From Solihabitans fulvus (GTDB lineage Bacteria > Actinomycetota > Actinomycetes > Mycobacteriales > Pseudonocardiaceae): a stretch of DNA of 64,000 bases. The notes beneath the pieces were generated by a model that did not search any database, was not told the origin of the DNA, and worked only from the letters and a program-made list of their open reading frames with translations. Numbering within the stretch: the stretch's first letter is position 1; every line of letters starts with the position of its first letter. Positions 25,914 to 33,541 of the stretch are shown here, one piece after another. The translations under genes were made by a program, and so were the position numbers. The DNA is taken from assembly GCF_008386585.1 (NCBI RefSeq), contig NZ_VUOB01000020.1, positions 1 to 64,000 of the forward strand, written 5' to 3'.

Positions 25914-26037
25914 GCCACCATGGTCGCATCCTCGTCCCGGGAACCAAGTACGACGTCCGTAGAGTTGAACACCACGGGAGCTCAGTCGCGTGCGGCCGCT
26001 CCCAACCACGATTGATCGCGACCCAGGAGCGTGCCAA

Positions 26038-29000
26038 GTGGCCATGCGGCCCCCGGTCGGACTGCCGAAGTTGTCTCGACGCAGTCGGATCCTGCTCATC
26101 ATCGGCGTGGTGCTCCTGGTCGGACTGATCGCCGGAACCAGGCTCCTCGACACCTACGTGAACTGGCTGTGGTTCGGGGAGGTGGGCTATCGCCAGGTCT
26201 ACGGCAGCGTCCTGCTGACCCGCCTCGTGCTGTTCTTCGCCGTCGGCGCGGTGGTCGGCGGCCTGGTCGCGCTGAACCTCGTGATCGCCTACCGCACGCG
26301 CCCGGTCTTCGTGCCGGTGTCGGGGCCGGAGGACCCGGTGGCCCGCTACCGCTCTGTGGTGGTCCGCAGGATGAAGCTGTTCGGCATCGGCCTGCCGGTG
26401 CTGGTCGGCCTGATCGTCGGCGCGGCCGCGCAGAACGACTGGCAGGTGGTGCAGCTGTTCCTGCACGGCACCAGCTTCGGCACGACCGACCCCGTGTTCC
26501 ACAACGACATCGGCTTCTACGCCTTCAAGCTGCCGTTCTACACGTGGCTGCTCGGCTGGCTGTTCATCGCGATCGCGCTGTCGTTCTTCGGCGCGATGGT
26601 GGCGCACTACCTGTTCGGCGGGATCAGGCTCGCGGGCCGGGGCGGTCAGCTGTCCGGGCCGGCGCGGACCCATCTCGCGTTGGTGGCCGGCACGTTCGTG
26701 TTGTTCAAGGCCGTCGCCTACTTCTTCGACCGCTACACGCTGCTGTCCTCCAGCCGCAGTGACCGGTTCAACGGCGCCACCTACACCGACCTCAACGCGG
26801 TGCTGCCGGCGAAGCTGATCCTGTTGTGCATCGCGGTGTTCTGCGCGGCGGCGTTCTTCGCTGGCGCGTTCATGCGCAACCTCCAGCTGCCGGCGATCGC
26901 GACCGTGCTGCTGGTGGTGTCGAGCATTCTCGTCGGCGCGGCCTGGCCCGCCGTGCTCGAGCAGTTCTCGGTGCGTCCCAACGCGAACGAGAAGGAACAC
27001 GACCCGATCCAGTCGAACATCGCGGCAACGAAACAGGCATACGGTCTCACCGACGACAAGGTGGAGACCAAGAACTATCCCGGCAAGACGGATCTGTCGC
27101 TCAGCGAGGTCAAGGCGGACCAGCCGACGATCGGCAACATCCGGCTGATGGACCCGAACGTGCTGACCAAGACGTTCACGCAGTTCCAGCAGCGCAAGAA
27201 CATCTACGGCTTCCCGCCCAAGCTGTCGGTGGACCGCTACCAGGTCAACGGCCAGGTCAAGGACTACATCGTCGCGATCCGCGAGCTCAACACCGACGGG
27301 CTCGCCGACAACCAGAAGGACTGGATCAACCGGCACCTGACCTACACGCACGGCAACGGCTTCGTGGCCGCCGAGGCGAGCAAGGTCGACTCGCCTGCCG
27401 ACTCCAACGGCGGTGGCGGCGGCTACCCGGTCTTCACGGTCAGCGACCTCAACAACAAGGGCGAGGTCAACCAGGGCGACATCAAGGTCACCGAGCCGAG
27501 GGCCTACTACGGCGCGCTGGCCACCGACTACGCGATCGTCGGCGGACGCGGCCCCAACGTGGCAGGCGAGTACGACACCGAGGCCACCCAGTACACCTAC
27601 AACGGCAAGGGCGGCGTGCCGATCGGCAACTGGTTCAACCGCCTGGTGTTCGCGGCCTCCTACGGCGAGCGCAACATTCTGTTCAACCAGGCCATCGGGC
27701 CCGACACGAAGATCATGTTCAAGCGTGACCCGAGGGAGCGGGTGCAGGAGGTGGCGCCGTGGCTGACGGTGGACACTGACCCGTACCCCGCCGTGGTCGA
27801 CGGCAAGATGCAGTGGATCGTCGACGGCTACACGACGTTGGAGAACTACCCGTACGCGCAGCGAACCTCGTTGGGGCAGGCCACCAACGACACGCTGGCG
27901 TTGCAGACGCGGCAGCCGGACAAGACCATCAGCTACATCCGCAACTCGGTGAAGGCGACCGTCGACGCCTACGACGGCACCGTGACGCTGTACTCGGTCG
28001 ACGACAAGGACCCGGTGCTCAAGGCGTGGATGGGTGTCTTCCCGAACTCGGTGAAGCCGGCCAGCGCCGTGTCCGACGCGCTGCGCAAGCACTTCCGCTA
28101 CCCCGAGGACCTCTTCAAGGTGCAGCGGGAGATGCTGGCCAAGTACCACGTGTCCAACCCCGCCGACTTCTACTCGGGACAGTCCTTCTGGGACGTGCCG
28201 AGCGACCCGACGGCCGAGGGCGCGATCGCGGCGCAGCAACAGGGTCAGTCCAGCCAGGTGAGCACCCAGCCGCAGCAGCCGCCGTACTACGTGCTTGCCG
28301 GTGACCCGACCGTCGGGACCGGCAAGGTGGACTTCCAGCTGACCAGCGCCCTGGTCAGCCTGCGGCGGGAGTTCATGTCGGCCTACGTCACGGTCAGATC
28401 GGATCCCGACGACTACGGCAAGATATCCGTGCTCACTCTGCCGACGGAGACGCAGACCAAGGGCCCGCAACAGGTGCAGACCCAGTTCCTGTCCTCGTCC
28501 CAGGTCAGTACGGACATCAACCTGTTGTCCCAGCAGAAGACGAAGGTCGTCTACGGGAACCTGTTGACGCTGCCCGTCGGCGGCGGGCTGCTCTACGTGG
28601 AGCCCGTGTACGTCGAGCGCAGCAGCCAGAACACCTCGTTCCCGCAGCTGTCCAAGGTGCTGGTCAGCTTCGGCGGCCGGGTCGGCTACGCCTCGACCCT
28701 CGCGGACGCGTTGGAGCAGGTGTTCGGCAGCGGGGCCGGTCAGACGACGCAGCCGGGCCAGAACGGGCAGAACACGGGCACACAGACGCCGTCGAACTCG
28801 TCGTCGCCGCCGAGTTCGTCGACGGGCGCGAGCCCGCCGTCCTCGGTGAGTCCCGATCTGGCCAAGGCGGTCGATGACATCCAGGCCGCGTTGCAGCGGG
28901 TGAAGGCCGCCCAGGCGTCCGGGGACTTCGCCGCGCTCGGCCAGGCGTACAAGGACCTCAACGACGCGGCGAACCGCTTCGAGCAGGCCAAGGCGGCCAA

Positions 29001-29061
29001 GCCCAGCACGTCGAACAGTCCGCCGTCCTCGGTGGTTCAGTCGCCAACACCGACGGGCTGA
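26038..29061 (+). CDS. UPF0182 family large membrane protein
   Basis: 1007 residues from GTG 26038, preceded by CAGGAG at 9 bases (ATG 26044 is the alternative). The N-terminal 320 residues hold about seven membrane segments, starting at ILLIIGVVLLVGLIAGTRLL and including LFFAVGAVVGGLVALNLVIAY. A large extracytoplasmic domain follows, and then a Ser/Pro/Gln/Thr-rich linker near 900-930 and a helical C-terminus. This matches the actinobacterial UPF0182 proteins (Rv3193c type). Function unknown; envelope-located. Confidence 0.92.
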   Translation: MAMRPPVGLPKLSRRSRILLIIGVVLLVGLIAGTRLLDTYVNWLWFGEVGYRQVYGSVLLTRLVLFFAVGAVVGGLVALNLVIAYRTRPVFVPVSGPEDPVARYRSVVVRRMKLFGIGLPVLVGLIVGAAAQNDWQVVQLFLHGTSFGTTDPVFHNDIGFYAFKLPFYTWLLGWLFIAIALSFFGAMVAHYLFGGIRLAGRGGQLSGPARTHLALVAGTFVLFKAVAYFFDRYTLLSSSRSDRFNGATYTDLNAVLPAKLILLCIAVFCAAAFFAGAFMRNLQLPAIATVLLVVSSILVGAAWPAVLEQFSVRPNANEKEHDPIQSNIAATKQAYGLTDDKVETKNYPGKTDLSLSEVKADQPTIGNIRLMDPNVLTKTFTQFQQRKNIYGFPPKLSVDRYQVNGQVKDYIVAIRELNTDGLADNQKDWINRHLTYTHGNGFVAAEASKVDSPADSNGGGGGYPVFTVSDLNNKGEVNQGDIKVTEPRAYYGALATDYAIVGGRGPNVAGEYDTEATQYTYNGKGGVPIGNWFNRLVFAASYGERNILFNQAIGPDTKIMFKRDPRERVQEVAPWLTVDTDPYPAVVDGKMQWIVDGYTTLENYPYAQRTSLGQATNDTLALQTRQPDKTISYIRNSVKATVDAYDGTVTLYSVDDKDPVLKAWMGVFPNSVKPASAVSDALRKHFRYPEDLFKVQREMLAKYHVSNPADFYSGQSFWDVPSDPTAEGAIAAQQQGQSSQVSTQPQQPPYYVLAGDPTVGTGKVDFQLTSALVSLRREFMSAYVTVRSDPDDYGKISVLTLPTETQTKGPQQVQTQFLSSSQVSTDINLLSQQKTKVVYGNLLTLPVGGGLLYVEPVYVERSSQNTSFPQLSKVLVSFGGRVGYASTLADALEQVFGSGAGQTTQPGQNGQNTGTQTPSNSSSPPSSSTGASPPSSVSPDLAKAVDDIQAALQRVKAAQASGDFAALGQAYKDLNDAANRFEQAKAAKPSTSNSPPSSVVQSPTPTG

Positions 29062-29069
29062 CCCCCGAT

Positions 29070-29098
29070 TTGCACTGAGCTGCCCCACCCCGTATAGT
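29070..29098 (+). promoter_or_regulatory. Promoter of first initiator tRNA
   Basis: TTGCAC (29070-29075) and TATAGT (29093-29098) with a 17-base spacer, ending 13 bases before the tRNA 5' end. Close to the SigA consensus. Confidence 0.75.
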
Positions 29099-29110
29099 TC
29101 TAATTACCGA

Positions 29111-29184
29111 CGCGGGGTGGAGCAGCTCGGTAGCTCGCTGGGCTCATAACCCAGAGGTCGCAGGTTCAAATCCTGTCCCCGCTA
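29111..29184 (+). tRNA. tRNA-fMet (CAT), copy 1
   Basis: 74 nt, CAT anticodon in GGGCTCATAACCC. Three G:C pairs in the anticodon stem and an unpaired first position (C1 opposite T72) mark an initiator tRNA. T arm GGTTCAAATCC is intact. CCA is not encoded. Copy 2 at 29387 is identical over the 74 nt. Confidence 0.96.
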
Positions 29185-29194
29185 CTATCGCTGG

Positions 29195-29230
29195 GAGCCC
29201 CTTGTTTGGCTGACGCCAAACAAGGGGCTC
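29195..29230 (+). terminator. Terminator after tRNA-fMet copy 1
   Basis: A 16-bp perfect stem GAGCCCCTTGTTTGGC (29195-29210), TGAC loop, complement at 29215-29230, then TTTTC. Confidence 0.9.
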
Positions 29231-29245
29231 TTTTCGCATTTACAC

Positions 29246-29308
29246 TGGGGGGCCTAGCCCCCCAGACCCCCAGCCGGAGGGGCTTCGCCCCCCGGACCCC
29301 CTTTTTTG
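29246..29308. repeat. GC-rich palindromic intergenic sequence between the tRNAs
   Basis: GGGGGGCCTAGCCCCCC and then AGGGGCTTCGCCCCCC, followed by GGACCCCC and TTTTTT. Two nested G/C palindromes. A related string occurs after tmRNA at 49037-49064. Confidence 0.6.
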
Positions 29309-29369
29309 GCGGGTTTGCGCTGGTGAGGGTGGGTTTCGGGGGGTGGTAAAAACCGCTCCGTGGGTGGTG

Positions 29370-29375
29370 TATAGT
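29370..29375 (+). promoter_or_regulatory. -10 box of second initiator tRNA
   Basis: TATAGT, 11 bases before the tRNA. The flank TATAGTT...TTAC(G)A is shared with copy 1, but no good -35 is seen (TAAAAA at the right distance). Confidence 0.45.
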
Positions 29376-29386
29376 TGTCCTTACGA

Positions 29387-29460
29387 CGCGGGGTGGAGCA
29401 GCTCGGTAGCTCGCTGGGCTCATAACCCAGAGGTCGCAGGTTCAAATCCTGTCCCCGCTA
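29387..29460 (+). tRNA. tRNA-fMet (CAT), copy 2
   Basis: Sequence identical to the copy at 29111-29184, including the C1/T72 mismatch and GGGCTCATAACCC anticodon stem. CCA is not encoded (CAAAG follows). The two copies lie 202 bases apart, consistent with a local duplication. Confidence 0.96.
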
Positions 29461-29466
29461 CAAAGT

Positions 29467-29504
29467 AAGAAGGCCCGGCACGAGAAATCGTGCCGGGCCT
29501 TCTT
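29467..29504. terminator. Terminator after tRNA-fMet copy 2
   Basis: A 17-bp perfect stem AAGAAGGCCCGGCACGA (29467-29483), GAAA loop, complement at 29488-29504. It can also serve the convergent small gene at 29551. Confidence 0.88.
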
Positions 29505-29550
29505 CGTGTTGGAGGGTTGCGTCCGATTGCCGTCCGTGGCGGATGGTGTG

Positions 29551-29745
29551 TCAGGTCATGTTTTCGATCCAGTACTGGGCGCAGGTCATCGAGCACACCC
29601 TGCCCTCGCCGGAGACGGTGCGATGCCGCCTGATCTGCTTGCCGCAGACCATGCACTCGTCCTTGCCGGCCTGCTCGGGAATGCTGCCCGTCGCCCAGGC
29701 CTTGGCACTGCGAACGACCTTGTGTTCCAGCCACTTGATGCCCAC
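29551..29745 (-). CDS. Small Cys-containing (zinc-finger-like) protein
   Basis: 64 residues from GTG 29745, chosen because GGAGG lies 9 bases upstream; an in-frame start at 29781 lacks this. MGIKWLEHKVVRSAKAWA at the N-terminus; ECMVCGKQIRRH and VCSMTCAQYWIEN near the C-terminus form a CxxC...CxxxC arrangement reminiscent of TRASH or other treble-clef zinc fingers. I do not recognise a named family. It ends near the tRNA terminator. Confidence 0.68.
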   Translation of the reverse strand: MGIKWLEHKVVRSAKAWATGSIPEQAGKDECMVCGKQIRRHRTVSGEGRVCSMTCAQYWIENMT

Positions 29746-29940
29746 AGTTGCACCTCCGGTGCCAGGGGCGGGATCGGCCACCCGCCTACCAAGAGTGATC
29801 TTCCCAGTGCTACGCGTATCCGCCAGCCCGAAAGCCGCAGATCACCGTCTTGCGCGAAGTTCGGTTCACCACCAAGGCCGAAATGATTGCGGCGCGTAAT
29901 TCCGTGGCCCTTCGGCGCGCCGATCGGGTTAGCTGCCGGC

Positions 29941-30497
29941 ATGACACCGGAGGTCCTGATCGGCCTGCTGGCCGAGCCGGAGCGGCTGCGCGTGGTCGCC
30001 GCGCTCGTGCTCGGAGCCCACACCCAGACCGAGCTTGCCGCGTCGACCGGGCTGCCCCCGAAGCAGGTCGGCAAGGCGCTGCGTCGGTTGGAGGCAGGCG
30101 GCCTGGTCGCCTCTAGCCCCGCCGGGCACGAACTCCGCGAGGAGCTGTTCAAGCGGCCGCCAGGGCGGCCGCGCCCGAGGAGACCGTCGAGGACTTCGGC
30201 TACGTCGACGAGCGCGTCGAGGCGGTGCTGCGCGCCTTCGTGCGGGACGGCAGGCTGCTCGCCTTCCCCTCGCAGCAGAGCAAGCGCCGGATCGTGCTGG
30301 AACACATCGCGTGCTCCTTCGAACCAGGGCGTCGCCACACCGAGCGGGACCTGACGGCCGTGCTGGCCGCGTGGTGCGAGGGCGGCAAGGCCGACCACGT
30401 CACGCTGCGCCGCTATCTCGTGGACGAGGGGCTGCTCAGCCGCGCGGACGGGGTGTACTGGCGGTCAGGTGGCTCGCTGGACGACCTGGCCGGCTAG
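29941..30497 (+). pseudogene. ArsR-like HTH/DUF2087 regulator, frameshifted
   Basis: From ATG 29941 the frame encodes a winged-helix repressor-like domain (LIGLLAEPERLRVVAALVLG, and TELAASTGLPPKQVGKALRRL). The DUF2087 domain continues in another frame (VRDGRLLAFPSQQSKRRIVL, and then HTERDLTAVLAAWCEGGKAD) to the stop at 30497. Restoring one G at about 30151-30153 (AAGCGG to AAGGCGG) joins LREELFK to AAARAAAPEETVEDFGY and yields one 185-residue protein of the expected layout. This is a real frameshift or a one-base sequence error; the remaining sequence shows no other damage. Confidence 0.82.
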
Positions 30498-30512
30498 CCC
30501 GGGGATTCCGGC

Positions 30513-31556
30513 TCAGTTGGGGTCGGAGCCGCGCCAGGCGGCCCACCACAGGCCGAACGCCGCGGCGATCGAGGTCGCGCCGAGCCAGCCGTAGAACCCG
30601 CTGTCGTCCAGGAAGGCCCAGAACAGGCCGACGAACGGCGCGGGAACCAGCAGCGGGAGGTCGGCCCGCAACTGCCGGCCGAGCCCGGCGGTGCGGGTGG
30701 CGTGCCGGACCTCCTCGGCGTCGGGCCAAGCCGGGCCGTCGCCTCGGCGGCCGCGCGGAAGCTTCGCGGACACCGGCCCGGACGGGTACAGCACGACCGG
30801 CTCAGGCCTGACGGTCTCCCCGGCGGCCGAAACCGCGTCCGAAGTCGGGTCCGATGAGGAGTGCGGCTCGACCGGGAGCACCTCGACGGCGACCAGCCGG
30901 TCGCTGGTCGGGTCGCCGTGCAGCCGCACCTCGGCGGGCGAGGGCAGCGCGACGAGCACCGGGTCGTAGTAGACCGGGATCCACCGCTCCGACCCGTTCT
31001 CCGTCTCCAACCAGGACCGGGTGAGCAGGCCGGACTGGAGCCGCACGCGGCGGACCAGCGCGGTCCGGACCGGCGCGCGGGTGGTGCGCGACCTGCTGAA
31101 CACCCGCCAGCCGGACAGCCCGAGCAGCAGCACCACCACCAGTCCCGAGGTGATCACGCCGCCCTGGCCTCGGCCGGCCTGCACCAGCACCGCCGCGCCG
31201 GGGATCATCGCCTGGTCCGGCCGGGCCGGGTCGTAGGCGATCTCCGTCTTCGTGCCGACGGGCGGCCTGCCGGAGCCAAGTGGCACGGCCGCGGTGGCCT
31301 GTCGGCCGTCCGGCAGCGCCCAGCGCACCTCGACGGCGTCGCCGTCGGCGCCGGCCTGCGTGCTGGTGATCTCGCCGGTGGCCCGCGCGGTGAACCGGCC
31401 GATCTGGTCGCTGGCGTCGTGCCAGGACAGCCAGGAGAAGCCGGCGACCACCGCGCAGACGGCGACCGCGATGGCGATGGTCACCAGCCCGTGTCGGACG
31501 GGCCGCACCCCGAGCAGGGCGCGCGGTCGGCTTGGGTCAGGGGTCGGCGTGCTCAC
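30513..31556 (-). CDS. DUF3592-domain membrane protein
   Basis: 347 residues. Membrane segment near residues 23-45 (LVTIAIAVAVCAVVAGFSWL), and then a DUF3592-like beta-rich domain (VEVRWALPDGRQATAAVPLG, PVGTKTEIAYDPARPDQAMI). A second membrane segment follows (GVITSGLVVVLLLGLSGWRVF), then a soluble region, and two further segments at the C-terminus. Function unknown. It lies downstream of the substrate-binding protein gene on the same strand but after a hairpin, so it is probably transcribed separately. Confidence 0.75.
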   Translation of the reverse strand: MSTPTPDPSRPRALLGVRPVRHGLVTIAIAVAVCAVVAGFSWLSWHDASDQIGRFTARATGEITSTQAGADGDAVEVRWALPDGRQATAAVPLGSGRPPVGTKTEIAYDPARPDQAMIPGAAVLVQAGRGQGGVITSGLVVVLLLGLSGWRVFSRSRTTRAPVRTALVRRVRLQSGLLTRSWLETENGSERWIPVYYDPVLVALPSPAEVRLHGDPTSDRLVAVEVLPVEPHSSSDPTSDAVSAAGETVRPEPVVLYPSGPVSAKLPRGRRGDGPAWPDAEEVRHATRTAGLGRQLRADLPLLVPAPFVGLFWAFLDDSGFYGWLGATSIAAAFGLWWAAWRGSDPN

Positions 31557-31593
31557 CAGGACATTTTCGCTGGTCGCCCGGTGGTGAACGCAC

Positions 31594-31627
31594 GCAGGGC
31601 CCGCCGGGACATCCCGACGGGCCCTGC
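31594..31627 (-). terminator. Terminator of the peptide-transport operon
   Basis: A 16-bp stem with one mismatch, GCAGGGCCCGCCGGGA (31594-31609) against 31612-31627, just downstream of the last substrate-binding protein gene. Confidence 0.7.
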
Positions 31628-31645
31628 GCGGAGACGAGCCGCTGG

Positions 31646-33334
31646 CTACTTGAGCCAGCCGATCTTGGTGTAGTCGGTGGCGGCGAGGCCCTCGTTGCCG
31701 AAGTTGGCGAGCTTGTCCTTGATCGCCACGATCGACGGCCGCCGGTACAGCGGCAGCGAGTGGCCGAGATCCCAGACCTGCTTGTCGATCTGGTTGAACA
31801 GCTCCATGCGCTTGGCGTCGTCCAGCTCCTCGGACGCCTGCGCGATCAGCGCGTTGATCTTGTCGTTGCCGACCTTGCCGTAGTTCTGGTCGCCGCCGTC
31901 ACCGAGCTTGTAGTCGACGGTGGTGGTGTCGAGGTTGGTGACGTCCATGTTCGCGAAGTGCGTGATGTCGAAGTTGCCGGGGATGACCTGCTTGTCGAAG
32001 AAGCCGTCGTTGGAGACCTCGTCGATCTTCACCTCGACGCCGATGGCGGCGAGCTGGTTCTGCACCAGCTTGGCCTCCTCGTCGCTGGCCTTGTTGCCGG
32101 CCGGCACCACGTCGCGGACGGTGAGCTGCTTGCCGTCCTTCTTGCGGAACTGGCCGTCCAGCTTCCAGCCGAGCTCGTCCAGCTTCTTCTTGGCGGCCTC
32201 GGCGTCGTAGGTGTAGCCGGCGGAGTTGTCCTGGTAGCCCGGGAAGCCGTCGAGGATGATGTGGTTGCCAAGCGGCTTCGCGTCCGGGATGAGCTGGCTG
32301 ACCTCGGCCTTGGTGATGCTGGCCACGTCGATGCCCCGGATGATCGCCTTGCGCAGCTCCGGGTCCTTCACCACGGAGTCGCCAGAGCCGTTGAACAGCA
32401 CCCAACGCATGTTCGGCAGGGTCGCCTTGCGGAACACGACACCGGGGATGGTCTGCGCCTTCTTGTAGGCGTCCAGGTTGCCGGCGATGCCGCTGAAGTC
32501 CAGCTCGCCGCTGGCCAGGGCGTCCATCGAGGCCGCGCCGCCCGTGGTGCTGATGTTGCGGAAGATGATCCGATCCAGCTTCGGCCTGTCACCCCACCAG
32601 TTGTCGTCGCGGACCACGATCACGGTCTTCGCCGTCGGGTCGGCCTGGCCGAACTTGAAGGGGCCGCCGGTGACCTTCGGCTTCTCGGCCCAGCCCTTGT
32701 TGAACTCGTCCGGGTTGCTGGTCATCGACTTCGGGTAGAGGACCTGGAACAGCCGGAACCACTCGGCGTACTTCGGCTGGAAGTTGATCGTGAACTCGTA
32801 GTCGTCCGCGCCCTTGGTGATGTCGGACACGGCCGAGTAGCCGGACGAGGAGAGGACCACGAACGCCTTGTCCTTGCCGCTGACGGCCTGCCACTGGGAC
32901 TTGTAGTCCGCCCAGGTGATCGGCGTGCCGTCGCTCCACTTGGCCTTGTGGTTGAGCTTGTAGACGACCTGCTGCGGGTCCTTGGACTTCAGCTCGATGG
33001 AGTCGACGTAGTCCTTGTTGGCGGTGAAGGTGCCGTCCGCCTTCTCGATCGAGGGCGTCGGCATCATCGAGCGGGTGATCGGCGGGATGTCCCCGCTGGT
33101 CGCGTCGCCCTGAAGTTCGTTGAACTGGACCGGGTAGTCCTGCACCGGGTACTTCAGCTCGCCGCCGTCCTTGAGGTTGGCGACGTCCTGCGGGTTGATG
33201 TCGTTCTGGCCAAGCGCGGCCTTCGGCGCGGGAGCGTTGCTGTTGGTGCCGCTGCCGCCGCAGGCGGTCAGGAGCATGAGCGCGGCAGTGATCGGCGCGG
33301 CGACCATCGCCAGCCTGCGAGGAACGCGACTCAC
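31646..33334 (-). CDS. Solute-binding lipoprotein, family 5 (second SBP)
   Basis: 562 residues. Signal peptide with lipobox LLTACGG (Cys about 25), and then the SBP_bac_5 fold: LNHKAKWSDGTPITWADYKS is the family signature region. Captures oligopeptides or similar solutes outside the membrane for the permease encoded upstream. It is clearly a paralogue of the gene at 33542-35233 (shared KWSDGTPITW, AEWxxLFxxLYPKS, FNKGW.xKPKVT.G.FK, WWGD...LDxI.FR). A palindromic hairpin separates the two. Last gene of the operon. Confidence 0.92.
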   Translation of the reverse strand: MSRVPRRLAMVAAPITAALMLLTACGGSGTNSNAPAPKAALGQNDINPQDVANLKDGGELKYPVQDYPVQFNELQGDATSGDIPPITRSMMPTPSIEKADGTFTANKDYVDSIELKSKDPQQVVYKLNHKAKWSDGTPITWADYKSQWQAVSGKDKAFVVLSSSGYSAVSDITKGADDYEFTINFQPKYAEWFRLFQVLYPKSMTSNPDEFNKGWAEKPKVTGGPFKFGQADPTAKTVIVVRDDNWWGDRPKLDRIIFRNISTTGGAASMDALASGELDFSGIAGNLDAYKKAQTIPGVVFRKATLPNMRWVLFNGSGDSVVKDPELRKAIIRGIDVASITKAEVSQLIPDAKPLGNHIILDGFPGYQDNSAGYTYDAEAAKKKLDELGWKLDGQFRKKDGKQLTVRDVVPAGNKASDEEAKLVQNQLAAIGVEVKIDEVSNDGFFDKQVIPGNFDITHFANMDVTNLDTTTVDYKLGDGGDQNYGKVGNDKINALIAQASEELDDAKRMELFNQIDKQVWDLGHSLPLYRRPSIVAIKDKLANFGNEGLAATDYTKIGWLK

Positions 33335-33473
33335 GGCAGGGTCCTTTCGAGTCGAACTAGGGCGGCCCGTGGTGGGCCGCCCATGTGCCTCAGCCTATGG
33401 AGTGACAGCTCAACATCGACCACGTTCCAGTGGCTGGGAAGCCACCGTTCGGCGGATCTTCCTGGGAAAAGGC

Positions 33474-33506
33474 GACGGCCCGGCGGGAAATTCCCGCCGG
33501 GCCGTC
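33474..33506 (-). terminator. Hairpin between the two SBP genes
   Basis: A 16-bp near-perfect palindrome GACGGCCCGGCGGGAA (33474-33489) with its complement at 33491-33506. It may be an attenuator or a stabilising 3' hairpin for the first SBP transcript. Confidence 0.65.
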
Positions 33507-33541
33507 CCCGGTGTCACAGATCTCGTGCGTCAACAGTCAAA

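Noticed and set aside
24142..29088. 1648-codon minus-strand open frame opposite UPF0182 and the Lon-like gene
   Set aside because: Pure antisense shadow of two well-supported plus-strand genes.
29946..29980. Attachment site at the tRNA genes (integrated element)
   Set aside because: No integrase, no duplicated 3' tRNA fragment and no foreign gene cargo after the tRNAs; the second copy is a full tRNA.
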